A stretch of 62,691 bases of DNA, from positions 1 to 62,691 of the forward strand of contig NZ_VWPY01000023.1 in the NCBI RefSeq assembly GCF_011839805.1. Reading direction: 5' to 3'. The position numbers and the translations under genes were made by a program. This document shows positions 46,278 through 54,249 of the stretch, one piece after another. How positions within the stretch are numbered: position 1 is the stretch's first letter; the number at the start of each line of letters is the position of its first letter. The notes below the pieces were generated by a model. That model was given only the letters and a program-made list of their open reading frames with translations, searched no databases and was not told the origin of the DNA. This DNA is from Kineococcus rubinsiae. GTDB taxonomy: Bacteria; Actinomycetota; Actinomycetes; Actinomycetales; Kineococcaceae.

Positions 46278-46706
46278 GTGGGTCCCGAACGCAGCGAGGT
46301 GGTCGACCTCTACCGGCGCTACCTGGCCTGCTGCAACGCGCACCGCTTCGACGACCTGGGCGAGTTCGTCGCCGAGGGCGTGAGCGGCTCCGGGCCCGTC
46401 GACGGGCTGGCCGCCTACGTCGAGGGGGTCCGGGCGGTCGGGACGGGTTTCCCGGACTACCGCTGGGAGCTGCAGGACCTGGTCGTGGAGGGGACCACGA
46501 TCGCCGCCCGGCTCACGGGGCGGGGGACGCACACCGGGACCTTCAGCGGCGTCGCCCCGACCGGGCGGCGGATCGCCGTCCAGGAACTGGTCGTCTACCG
46601 GGTCGCCGCCGGGCGGATCGCCCACTGCTGGGGCGATCTGTTCCCCGTCGTCCGCGACGCCCTCACGCGCCCGGGCGGTCCATCCGCAGGCGACGCTCCT
46701 CGCTGA
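46278..46706 (+). CDS. SnoaL/NTF2-like fold protein
   Basis: The 142-residue protein from GTG 46278 has the NTF2/SnoaL pattern: helix VVDLYRRYLACCNAHRFDDLGEF, then a cone of strands with GTGFPDYRWELQDLVVEG, RGTHTGTFSGVAPTGRRIAV and IAHCWGDLF. These are cyclases, isomerases or ligand-binding proteins; here no specific function can be assigned. It follows the membrane-helix protein by 11 bp and overlaps the convergent flavin reductase end by 44 bp. Confidence 0.85.
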   Translation: MGPERSEVVDLYRRYLACCNAHRFDDLGEFVAEGVSGSGPVDGLAAYVEGVRAVGTGFPDYRWELQDLVVEGTTIAARLTGRGTHTGTFSGVAPTGRRIAVQELVVYRVAAGRIAHCWGDLFPVVRDALTRPGGPSAGDAPR

Positions 46707-47274
46707 TCGTGAAGTAGTCCGCAGGTCCGCCGCCGCGCAGCAGCGGGTCCGCGGCGAGGGTGTCGAAGACCCCGTCGACGAGCACCCGGTCGTCGATGTG
46801 GATCATCACGACCTCGCCCAGGACCAGCCAGGCGTCGACGCCCTGCTGCGCGGTGTCGGTCAGCTCCTGCACGCGGGTGACGCGGCACTCGAAGGCGACC
46901 AGGCTCTCCGCCACGCGGGGCGGGCCCACGAGCACCGAGGGTGCGGGGGTCAGCCCGGCGAGCTCGAACTCGTCCACCTCGGGTCCCACCGGGGCGGAGG
47001 TCTGGTTCATCCGCTCCGCCAGCGGCACCGACGCGAGGTTCCACACGAACTCCCCGCCGGCCTCGGCGTTGGCGACGCTGTCCTTGCGGCCGGTGCTGGA
47101 GAAACCCACGATCGGCGGGCGGTAGTTGAAGAGGTTGAAGAAGCTGTACGGCGCGAGGTTCCTCGTCCCGTCCGCCGCCGTGGTCGACACCCAGCCGATG
47201 GGCCGGGGCGCGACGATCGAGTTCAGCGGGTCGTGCGCCAGGCGGTGGCCGTCGCAGGGTTCGTAGGAGTGCAC
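46663..47274 (-). CDS. Flavin reductase-like (FMN-binding split barrel) protein
   Basis: The 203-residue protein has a flavin-reductase fold: DPLNSIVAPRPIGWVSTTAADG, NLAPYSFFNLFNYRPPIVGF and KDSVANAEAGGEFVWNLAS. It would bind FMN and reduce flavin or act as a small oxidoreductase. It starts at ATG 47274. It stands alone and overlaps the SnoaL gene's end by 44 bp. Physiological partner unknown. Confidence 0.93.
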   Translation of the reverse strand: MHSYEPCDGHRLAHDPLNSIVAPRPIGWVSTTAADGTRNLAPYSFFNLFNYRPPIVGFSSTGRKDSVANAEAGGEFVWNLASVPLAERMNQTSAPVGPEVDEFELAGLTPAPSVLVGPPRVAESLVAFECRVTRVQELTDTAQQGVDAWLVLGEVVMIHIDDRVLVDGVFDTLAADPLLRGGGPADYFTISEERRLRMDRPGA

Positions 47275-47403
47275 GAGCCACGACGCTACCCGGGGCTCCT
47301 GGCGCTCTCCCTGGCAGCTCCCGGGTCCGTCGTCCTCGTGGCCCCGACCGGCGGGCGTGTCGAGGCGGGCACGACGACAGCACTGACCGAACCGTGGCCG
47401 TGG

Positions 47404-48873
47404 CTAGCTGGCCCGTCGTTGCGGTGGGTCCTCGGCGTCCGCGCGCAGGCGGGTGCCGAGGTCGCGGGTGAGCTGACGGTCGGAGGGGTAGGTGTTGCGC
47501 ACCCACGGTCGTGGCGCGCTGTGGCCGGGCCAGCGCGGCTCGCGGTGGATCCACCGGGCCTCGACCGTGCGGTCGGGGCGGAGCCTCACCTCGAGGTGTC
47601 TCGCGTGCCAGGCGCGGTGGTGGGCCGGGCAGAGCAGGACCATCCGGTCGAGGTCGGTGGTGCCGCCGTTCTCCCACTCCGGGACGTGGTGGGCCTCGCA
47701 CGCCCACGGCGCGGTCGTGCAGCCCGGTGCCACGCAACCACCGTCGCGGACGGCCAGCGCGGTCCGCTGGCTTCGGGTGGCGAGGCGGGTGGTCCGGCCG
47801 AGGTCGAGGACCGCACCCGCGGGGGTCTTCAGCACCCGCTGCAGCGTCGCGCCGCAGGCCAGGTAGCCGAGGGTGGCCGTGGAGACCGGGCCGTGGCCCT
47901 CGACGGTGGCCGTGGTCTGCGCCGTGCGGTGCTCCAGCGCGGCCTGGACGTCGGCGACGGTCGCCACGACGGAGACCCGGGCGCTCTCGGCGACGGCGGG
48001 GCCGCTCGCGGCCGCGCCGCGCTGGACCAGGGTGACGAAGGCGTCGGCGTCGCGCTGCCGCTTCGAGCGCGGGTCCCGCACCGCCTCCCCGTTCTCGGTG
48101 ACCTGCACGGGCAGCGGCGCCGACGCCGCGGCGAGGGCCTGCCTCACCACGAGCGCTGCGGTCTCGTCCAGGTCCACGGTGAACCGCGTCATCCCGCCGC
48201 TGGGCGCACCCACGACCAGGCCGCGGCGGGCGGCGGCGTCGGGGTCGGAGAACGCGCGGTCCTCGTGGTCGGGATCGAGGGTCAGGACCAGTTCCCGGGC
48301 GAGGCGGCCGGCGACCCCCGGGCAGTGCCGGGCGGCGCTGCGGGTGAAGTGGGCATCGAGTAGTTCGGCGTTGCGGTGCTCGACGACCTCCCCCGAGGTG
48401 GTGTCGGTCATCGTCGTCGTGCCGCGCCGGATCGGGGTCGGGATGCGGTGCAGCGACTGGACCGCGACGTCGAGGTGGGCCCGCGACGCGTTCCCGGCGG
48501 CGAGGGCGTCGCCCAGGTGCTGCAGCGCGCCACGGTCACCGTCGCTGCCACCGACGCCGCCGTCCCACACGACCGAGGGATCGGTGACCTTCGCGGCCTC
48601 CACGTCGCGGTTCGCCTGGCCGCGGGTGAGGTGGTTCGGCGCGCAGGCCAAGAATCGGGCGGTCTCCGACGCGGAGGACCCCACGTCCCCGAGGCCCCGC
48701 AGCAGGTGCAGGTACGCGGCGTCCACCTGGTGCCGCAACCGCAGGAACGCCGTCACCGCCTCCTGCGCCGCGGGCAGGGAGAACTCCGCCGGCCTGCTGT
48801 CCAGGACCCCCCGCAGCGCGCCCTCGAGCACAGCGAACGGCTGCGTCAGGGGCTGCTCGTCGGTCCAGGTCAC
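47404..48873 (-). CDS. DUF222 / HNH endonuclease (13E12-repeat type)
   Basis: The 489-residue protein has an N-terminal DUF222 region (about residues 15-330) and a C-terminal HNH nuclease (about 375-435; CVAPGCTTAPWACEAHHVPEWENGG, then LLCPAHHRAWH), with the Cys pairs of a zinc site. This is the 13E12-repeat class abundant in actinobacteria. Start ATG 48873 lies 14 bp from an SOS box, so LexA control is likely. The role is unclear; DNA damage-linked cleavage or mobility is suspected. Confidence 0.95.
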   Translation of the reverse strand: MTWTDEQPLTQPFAVLEGALRGVLDSRPAEFSLPAAQEAVTAFLRLRHQVDAAYLHLLRGLGDVGSSASETARFLACAPNHLTRGQANRDVEAAKVTDPSVVWDGGVGGSDGDRGALQHLGDALAAGNASRAHLDVAVQSLHRIPTPIRRGTTTMTDTTSGEVVEHRNAELLDAHFTRSAARHCPGVAGRLARELVLTLDPDHEDRAFSDPDAAARRGLVVGAPSGGMTRFTVDLDETAALVVRQALAAASAPLPVQVTENGEAVRDPRSKRQRDADAFVTLVQRGAAASGPAVAESARVSVVATVADVQAALEHRTAQTTATVEGHGPVSTATLGYLACGATLQRVLKTPAGAVLDLGRTTRLATRSQRTALAVRDGGCVAPGCTTAPWACEAHHVPEWENGGTTDLDRMVLLCPAHHRAWHARHLEVRLRPDRTVEARWIHREPRWPGHSAPRPWVRNTYPSDRQLTRDLGTRLRADAEDPPQRRAS

Positions 48874-48886
48874 GTCTGAAGTCTAC

Positions 48887-48902
48887 TCGAACGGACGTTC
48901 GA
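48887..48902. promoter_or_regulatory. Actinobacterial SOS (LexA) box
   Basis: TCGAAC-GGAC-GTTCGA is an exact match to the TCGAAC-N4-GTTCGA LexA operator of mycobacteria. It sits 14-29 bp upstream of the DUF222/HNH start codon and would block its transcription. In mycobacteria 13E12 family genes carry such boxes, so this is expected in type though strong in quality. Confidence 0.93.
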
Positions 48903-49141
48903 TGGACAGAGTAACCTTCTGTGCTGCAACAGTTTCAGCACACCGGGTGACCACCGTGTGCTTGCCCCCGTAAGGTTCCCGGGTGATCGACCACGGGAAC
49001 CTCGTCAGATCGCCCGACGTCCGGGGCGCGACGTCGTGAGGGGTTTCACCCTGTCCCCCGGCGACGACCTGGACGGGTTCGTGGTGGCCGGGGACGCCGG
49101 CCCGCACGCCGGTGGCACGCGCGACGGGGAGGACACGTCCG

Positions 49142-49951
49142 GTGGGTGAGAGAGGGGGACGGCCCGGGCCGCGACCGGTCACCGCGCCGTCGCTGGCGCA
49201 GGACCTGACCGCTCTCGGGGTCCGCACGGGTTCCACGGTCATCGTCCACACGTCGCTGTCCGCCCTGGGGTGGGTGGTCGGCGGCGAGCAGGCCGTCGTG
49301 GCCGCCCTGCGGGCGGCGGTGGGACCGGCCGGGACGATCGTGATGCCGGTCCAGTCGTGGCAGCTGTGCGACCCGGCCCTGCTCCATCAGACCGATCCGT
49401 CCTGGTGGCCGCTGGTGCGCGAGCACCTGCCGGTCTACGACGCCGCCACCACCCCGAGCCGGACGATGGGTGCCGTGGCGGAGCACTTCCGCACCCTGCC
49501 CGGGACGCTGCGCAGCGCCCACCCCCACCGATCCTTCGCGGCCGCGGGCCGGCTGGCGCACGAGGTGGTCGCCCGGCACGACCTCAGCGAGCCGATGGGT
49601 GAGGGGTCCCCGCTGGCCGTCCTCCACGACCTCGAGGCGGACGTCCTGCTCCTCGGCGTCGGCGCCGCGAAGTGCACCGCGCTGCACCTGGCCGAGCACC
49701 GCTGCGAGTACCCCGGCAAGCACCGGGTGACCAACGGCGCCGTCGTGCTCGTCGACGGGCAGCGGCGGTGGCGCTCCTGGCAGGAGCTCGCGGTCAGCGC
49801 CGACGACTTCGAGGAGGTCGCCGACGACTTCGCCGCCACCACCGGCCTGCGCCGCACCGGCGCGGTCGGCGCGGGGGTGGGGCAGCTGCTGCCGGTGCGG
49901 CCGCTCGTCGACCACGCGACCGAGTGGTTTCCCCGCCACCGCGGCGGGTGA
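49142..49951 (+). CDS. AAC(3)-type aminoglycoside N-acetyltransferase family
   Basis: The 269-residue protein from GTG 49142 (GGGGAGGA about nine bases upstream; GTG 49112 is an alternative) has AAC(3) features: VIVHTSLSALGWVVGGEQAV, GTIVMPVQSW, RSAHPHRSFAAAG and LLLGVGAAKCTALHLAEH. It acetylates aminoglycoside 3-amino groups with acetyl-CoA. Resistance is possible, but chromosomal actinobacterial members may act on other amines. No mobile element is nearby. Confidence 0.9.
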   Translation: MGERGGRPGPRPVTAPSLAQDLTALGVRTGSTVIVHTSLSALGWVVGGEQAVVAALRAAVGPAGTIVMPVQSWQLCDPALLHQTDPSWWPLVREHLPVYDAATTPSRTMGAVAEHFRTLPGTLRSAHPHRSFAAAGRLAHEVVARHDLSEPMGEGSPLAVLHDLEADVLLLGVGAAKCTALHLAEHRCEYPGKHRVTNGAVVLVDGQRRWRSWQELAVSADDFEEVADDFAATTGLRRTGAVGAGVGQLLPVRPLVDHATEWFPRHRGG

Positions 49952-49957
49952 GCCGTT

Positions 49958-50530
49958 CTAGGAGGCCGGCTCCGCGGCCCCGCCGGTCTCCCCGCGCGCG
50001 GCCCGCAGGCGGGCGAGCGCCTCGCGGTCCTGCTCCTTCCAGCGGGCCGCGGCCTGCACGCCGCTGATGTCGTGGACCTCGCCGACCTCCGCCCACGTCG
50101 CCCCGAAGTGCACGGCGGCGCGACGGTCGTCGGGCGAGTCGGAGCCCGCGGCGACGGCCGCGGCGAGCTGGCGCAGGTGGCGCTCCTTGCGGGCGACGGC
50201 CTCGGGGTCGACCGGCTGCAGGTAGCGGACCTTGGTGGCCCGCACGGTCGCCGGCCGGCCCTGCTCGTCCTGCACGAGCAGCTGCAGCGGCTCGCCCACG
50301 GCGCAGGAGCGCACCTCCACGAGCGGCAGGACGACGCCGTCCAGCGGGCTCGGGGTGAGGGTCGGGACCGTGTCGGTGCTGCGCAGGACCGTGCGCGCGT
50401 CGAGGTCCAGGCGGACCGTCACGCGGGAGGCGCGGACCCGCCACGTCCCGGTGCCGGCGTCGTCGAGCACGCGCACCGGCGCACCCCGCGGCGGGATCAG
50501 CTCGGCGAGGTGCTGCAGGTCGTCGTCCAT
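49958..50530 (-). CDS. Uncharacterised protein, no family recognised
   Basis: The 190-residue soluble protein starts at ATG 50530. Its N-terminal half is beta-rich with a repeated R-V-R-L-D pattern (TWRVRASRVTVRLDLDART) and its C-terminal third is helical and charged (ARKERHLRQLAAAVAAGS; AARWKEQDREALARLRAARG). The HFGATWAEVGEVHDIS stretch is distinctive. It converges with the AAC(3)-like gene with a 6-bp gap. I cannot assign a function. Confidence 0.75.
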   Translation of the reverse strand: MDDDLQHLAELIPPRGAPVRVLDDAGTGTWRVRASRVTVRLDLDARTVLRSTDTVPTLTPSPLDGVVLPLVEVRSCAVGEPLQLLVQDEQGRPATVRATKVRYLQPVDPEAVARKERHLRQLAAAVAAGSDSPDDRRAAVHFGATWAEVGEVHDISGVQAAARWKEQDREALARLRAARGETGGAAEPAS

Positions 50531-50618
50531 GCCCCGATCATCCCGGACGCGCGGCGGCCTCCAGGACACCGCGTCCTGACCCGCTGCGCCGCAGCACCTG
50601 CGCCCGTCCCGGACGCGG

Positions 50619-51086
50619 TCAGGGGTGGCGGTGGGCGCCCTTGACGACCTTGTCGACGGCGTTCTTCGGCCCGTGCACGGCCAGGCCCACGAGGTCGAGG
50701 TCCTCCCCCGCGACGGCGCGGACGGCGGCGCGGTTGGCGGCGTCGTGGCCGGTGGAGAACATCGCGGACGTGAACACCGCGACGGGCAGCTCGCGGCCCA
50801 GGGCGCGGGTGCGCGCGGCCGCGAGGACGTCGGCGCCGCCCTCGAGCACGATCACGGGACGCCCCAGCAGCGGCAGGTACGCGGTGCCGTCGGCGTCGGC
50901 GTACGGCTCGCCGACGAGGTCGCCGTGGCGGGCCGTGAGGCCGGAGGCGAGGAACGCCGTGACGTTCAGCCGCTGCCACACCGGCAGGTCGTCGCGGAGC
51001 ACCACGACGGTCTTGGTGTCGAAGCGGACGGGCTCGTCGGCGGCGGGAGCGGGGACGTCGGCGATGGGGGCGGAGCTCTCGGTCAC
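50619..51086 (-). CDS. DUF2000-family protein
   Basis: The 155-residue protein starts at GTG 51086 and matches DUF2000 (KTVVVLRDDLPVWQRLNVTAF, then HGDLVGEPYADADG, then VFTSAMFSTGHDAANRAAV). It is divergent from an AraC regulator; DUF2000 genes are frequently paired this way. Function unknown, possibly a small PTH2-like fold protein. There is a direct-repeat site between them. Confidence 0.88.
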   Translation of the reverse strand: MTESSAPIADVPAPAADEPVRFDTKTVVVLRDDLPVWQRLNVTAFLASGLTARHGDLVGEPYADADGTAYLPLLGRPVIVLEGGADVLAAARTRALGRELPVAVFTSAMFSTGHDAANRAAVRAVAGEDLDLVGLAVHGPKNAVDKVVKGAHRHP

Positions 51087-51115
51087 CCGCTCAGGCTCGC
51101 GCCCCCGCCGCACAG

Positions 51116-51132
51116 GTTCTTGTACGTTCTTG
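51116..51132. promoter_or_regulatory. Direct repeat GTTCTTG x2, 10-bp spacing
   Basis: GTTCTTG recurs at 51116 and 51126 in the 48-bp gap between the DUF2000 and AraC genes. AraC-family proteins bind tandem half-sites about one turn apart, so it is a candidate operator. The second copy ends 2 bp before the AraC start. Confidence 0.55.
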
Positions 51133-51134
51133 AC

Positions 51135-51929
51135 GTGCCGGACGGCGAGCGGGTGCGCAGCTGGCGGCCGGACGTCCCGGGGGTCGCCGAGGTCCTGCAC
51201 GCGCGGTTCACCGAGCACGCCTACCCGCTCCACACGCACGACACCTGGACGGTGCTACTCGTCGACGAGGGCACCGTCGCCTACGACCTGGACCACCGCG
51301 CGCGCACCACGACCCCGTCGCTGGTCACGCTGCTGCCGCCGCACGTGCCGCACGACGGGCGCGCCGCGTCCGCGCAGGGCTTCCGCAAGCGGGTCCTCTA
51401 CCTGGAGCCCGACGTGCTGCCCGTCAGCCTCAGCGGGGCAGCGGTCGACGCACCCGTGCTGCTCGACCCCGGCGTCGGGCGGGCCGTGTCCCGGCTGCAC
51501 GCGGCCCTGGTCGTCCCCGGCGAGGAGCTGGAGGCCGCGAGCCGGACGGCGCTGCTCACCGCGGGGCTGCGGACCCTGCTGGCCCGCCGCGGCACGCCCC
51601 CGCCGCCGCGGCCGGACCCGTCGCTGGCGCGGCGGCTGCGCGACCTGCTCGACGCCGACGTCGTCGCGGGCGTCACCCTGGCCGAGGCGTCAGCGGCGCT
51701 GCAGGCCGACCCGGCCCACCTGGTGCGCGCCTTCCGCACCGAGTTCGGGCTGCCCCCGCACCGCTACCTCACGGGGCGGCGGGTCGATCGGGCGCGGCGG
51801 ATGCTGCTGGCCGGGGTCCCGCCGGCGGAGGCCGCCGTCCTCGCCGGGTTCTACGACCAGTCCCACCTCACGCGGCACTTCAGGCGCGTGCTGGGGGCTC
51901 CACCCGGCCGGTTCGGAACCCGGCGCTGA
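51135..51929 (+). CDS. AraC-family transcriptional regulator
   Basis: The 264-residue protein starts at GTG 51135. It has an N-terminal cupin-like sensing domain (about residues 10-140; YPLHTHDTWTVLLVDEG) and a C-terminal AraC double HTH (about 165-260; TLAEASAALQADPAHLVRAF, AAVLAGFYDQSHLTRHFRRVLG). It probably controls the divergent DUF2000 gene. Its 3' end overlaps the convergent APH-like gene by 50 bp. Confidence 0.93.
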   Translation: MPDGERVRSWRPDVPGVAEVLHARFTEHAYPLHTHDTWTVLLVDEGTVAYDLDHRARTTTPSLVTLLPPHVPHDGRAASAQGFRKRVLYLEPDVLPVSLSGAAVDAPVLLDPGVGRAVSRLHAALVVPGEELEAASRTALLTAGLRTLLARRGTPPPPRPDPSLARRLRDLLDADVVAGVTLAEASAALQADPAHLVRAFRTEFGLPPHRYLTGRRVDRARRMLLAGVPPAEAAVLAGFYDQSHLTRHFRRVLGAPPGRFGTRR

Positions 51930-52848
51930 CGCGGGCCCGCACCCAGTCGAGCAGGGCCACGCCCTGCACGCGCTGGAACTCCCGGACCGTCGGCAGCCCG
52001 GGCGGCGGGGGCTGCCGGGCGGCGTCGAGGAAGTAGCCCACCAGGCCCGCGAGGACCCCCGTCAGGTCGTCGGGGTCCACGTCCCGCGTCAGCGGCAGCG
52101 TCGCGAGCAGCCCGTCGACGTCGTGGCCGCCGAACCGCTCGACCTCGACGAGCAGCAGCAGCGTGTCGAGCCACGCGGGCCCGCGGCAGGCCCACGGCCA
52201 GTCCACGAGCACCGCACCCGCCCCGGTGACGAGGACGTTGTCGGCCCGCAGGTCCCCGTGCACGAGGGTGTCGCCGTCCAAGGCCGCGAGACCGCGGACG
52301 GCGAGGCGCCGCAGCGGTTCCAGGTCCGGCAGCGCGGGTTCGGGAGGACCGGGGCGCTCGGCGAGGCGGTCGAGACCCGCGAGCTGGGCCGCCATGGCCG
52401 TGCGGGCGTCGGGCAGGTCCGGCACGGGGCACGGCGTCGCCCGCTGCGCGAGGTCCGCCAGCGCCCGCAGCACGGCGTCGAGGTCGGTCCGGGTCCAGGG
52501 CAGCGCGGGAACTGCGCCGTCGACGTCCTCGAGGACGAGCGCGACCCAGCCGTCGACGTCCACGGCGCCCAGCAGCGCCGGGACGGGCAGGTCGCTCGGC
52601 AGCCACCCGGCGATGCGGGCCTCGTCGCGGTGGATCCCGGGGCTGTCGGGGTTCAGCGGGAGCCCGACGGCCTTGACGAAGGCCCGCCGCGCGTCCGCGG
52701 TGCGGACCCGGTCCGCGGAACCCGGGGAGAAACCCCCCGGCTGGCTGACGGCGCGCACCACCGGGGAGCCGAGCACGTCCTCGACGCCCCGGCGCACGGC
52801 CGCGGGCAGCGCGGCGAACGCCACGCGCGAACCCCCGGAACCCAGCAC
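51880..52848 (-). CDS. Aminoglycoside phosphotransferase (APH)-fold kinase
   Basis: The 322-residue protein has the APH/choline kinase catalytic loop HGDLRADNVLV (Asp-His-Asn pattern) and the following metal Asp in VLVDWPWACRG. N-terminal glycine-rich segment GGFSPGSADRV and FVKAVG lysine fit. It phosphorylates a small-molecule hydroxyl, possibly an antibiotic, with ATP. Substrate unknown. It stands alone, opposed to the AraC gene at its 3' end and to the enolase-family gene upstream. Confidence 0.87.
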   Translation of the reverse strand: MLGSGGSRVAFAALPAAVRRGVEDVLGSPVVRAVSQPGGFSPGSADRVRTADARRAFVKAVGLPLNPDSPGIHRDEARIAGWLPSDLPVPALLGAVDVDGWVALVLEDVDGAVPALPWTRTDLDAVLRALADLAQRATPCPVPDLPDARTAMAAQLAGLDRLAERPGPPEPALPDLEPLRRLAVRGLAALDGDTLVHGDLRADNVLVTGAGAVLVDWPWACRGPAWLDTLLLLVEVERFGGHDVDGLLATLPLTRDVDPDDLTGVLAGLVGYFLDAARQPPPPGLPTVREFQRVQGVALLDWVRARVSAGFRTGRVEPPARA

Positions 52849-53049
52849 GCCCGCCAGGCTGGCAGAGCCCGGCGGGCGTGGTCGAGCGGTTTCCCCGGCC
52901 CGCGCGAGCGGAGCGGGCGACGTGCGTCGGGCGACGCGGGAGCACAGGGAGGTCCTCGGCGTCGCTCGTCACGTCCTGCGCCGGTGTGGAACAGTTCCGT
53001 CCGCCGGTCGAGACCGCGCAGACCCGACGCCGACGACCGCGAGGACGAC

Positions 53050-54186
53050 ATGGAGATCACCGGGTACCGCCTGCTGACGACCTACCACGACTGGGGTCGT
53101 CCGATCGGTGACGTCAACGGGTTCATCGCCTCGGGGATCACCGCCGTGCCGCTGGTGCTCCTGGAGACGGACGCCGGGGTGACGGGTGTCGGCGTCGGTT
53201 CCCACCAGGACGTGGACAAGCTCTTCCCGGCCCTGGAGGGACAGGACCCCCGGGCGACGTCGTGGCTCTACGACCGCATGCTCGCCCGCGTGTTCAAGGC
53301 CGGGCACGCCGGCGCGACGTTCGGGGGGATCGGCACCCTGGACACGGCGCTGTGGGACCTCAAGGCGAAGCTCGCCGGGGAACCGCTCTGGCGTCTGCTC
53401 GGAGCGGGCGACCGCTTCGTCCCCGGCTACGCCTCCCCCCTCGACATCGCCCTCAGCGACGAGGAGCTCGCCGGCTTCTTCGCCGACGCCGTCGCGCGCG
53501 GGTACACGAGCGGCAAGCTCAAGGGAGGCCGCGACGTCGACACCGACCTCCGCCGGCTGCGCCTCGTGCAGGACCTCCTGCACGAGGGCACGACCTCGCC
53601 GACGCTCATGCTCGACGCGAACGAGTCGTGGAACCTCAAGCAGGCGGTGCGCTACGTGAGCCGCCTCGAGACGCAGGTCGACCTGGCGTGGATCGAGGAA
53701 CCGCTGCGGCGGTGGGACGCCGACGGCCACGCGCGACTCTCCGGCGCCGTCCGGGCGGCGGTCGCGACCGGCGAGAACCTCACGGGCCTGGAGCAGTTCC
53801 GGCCGCTCTTCGACGCCCGGGGGGTGGACGTCGTCCAGGGGGCCGCCGTCTGGGGCGTCACCCACTTCCTGCGGCTGGCCGTCGCCGCCCACAGCCGCGA
53901 CCTGCCCGTCAGCCCCGTCGGCCTCAGCCTGAACCCGTCGGTGGCGCACGCGGCGGCCGCGGTCCCGAACCACCTCACGGCCGAGGTGCAGGACTTCGGG
54001 CAGCCGCACGGGCTCAGCGTCGACCAGCAGTTCGTCGACGGCGGCATCGTCCTGGGCGACGAGCCGGGCAACGGGATCAGCGTCGACGAGGACGCGATCC
54101 TGTCCGACCCGCGCTCGGCGTCCTGGCTGGTCGCGGCCGGCCCCCACGTCCGATCCCCCCGGGCCGGGCTGCGGCTGGAGGTCTGA
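53050..54186 (+). CDS. Mandelate racemase/enolase-superfamily enzyme
   Basis: The 378-residue protein starts at ATG 53050 in the frame giving a full-length MR domain. It has an N-terminal capping domain and a barrel with KLKGG (KxK catalytic), metal ligands Asp in LMLDANESWN, Glu in WIEEPL and Glu in ATGENLTG, and later VQGAAVWGVTHFL. It abstracts an alpha-proton from a carboxylate sugar or acid (dehydratase or racemase). Substrate unknown. Convergent with clpB across a strong hairpin. The 5' open frame beyond 53050 is shadow. Confidence 0.92.
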   Translation: MEITGYRLLTTYHDWGRPIGDVNGFIASGITAVPLVLLETDAGVTGVGVGSHQDVDKLFPALEGQDPRATSWLYDRMLARVFKAGHAGATFGGIGTLDTALWDLKAKLAGEPLWRLLGAGDRFVPGYASPLDIALSDEELAGFFADAVARGYTSGKLKGGRDVDTDLRRLRLVQDLLHEGTTSPTLMLDANESWNLKQAVRYVSRLETQVDLAWIEEPLRRWDADGHARLSGAVRAAVATGENLTGLEQFRPLFDARGVDVVQGAAVWGVTHFLRLAVAAHSRDLPVSPVGLSLNPSVAHAAAAVPNHLTAEVQDFGQPHGLSVDQQFVDGGIVLGDEPGNGISVDEDAILSDPRSASWLVAAGPHVRSPRAGLRLEV

Positions 54187-54202
54187 CGGGACGACCGGAC
54201 GG

Positions 54203-54240
54203 CCCCGCTGCGCCCGCCGGACCCGGCGGACGCAGCGGGG
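54203..54240. terminator. Strong two-part hairpin between convergent genes
   Basis: CCCCGCTGCG-c-CCGCC-ggaccc-GGCGG-a-CGCAGCGGGG forms an almost perfect stem between the enolase-family gene (ends 54186) and clpB (ends 54250). It can end both transcripts. Confidence 0.9.
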
Positions 54241-54249
54241 ACACCCGGA

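Noticed and set aside
48883-49251. Small minus-strand frame between the nuclease and the AAC(3)-like gene
   Set aside because: No domain, no good RBS, and it overlaps the SOS box and the start of the acetyltransferase.
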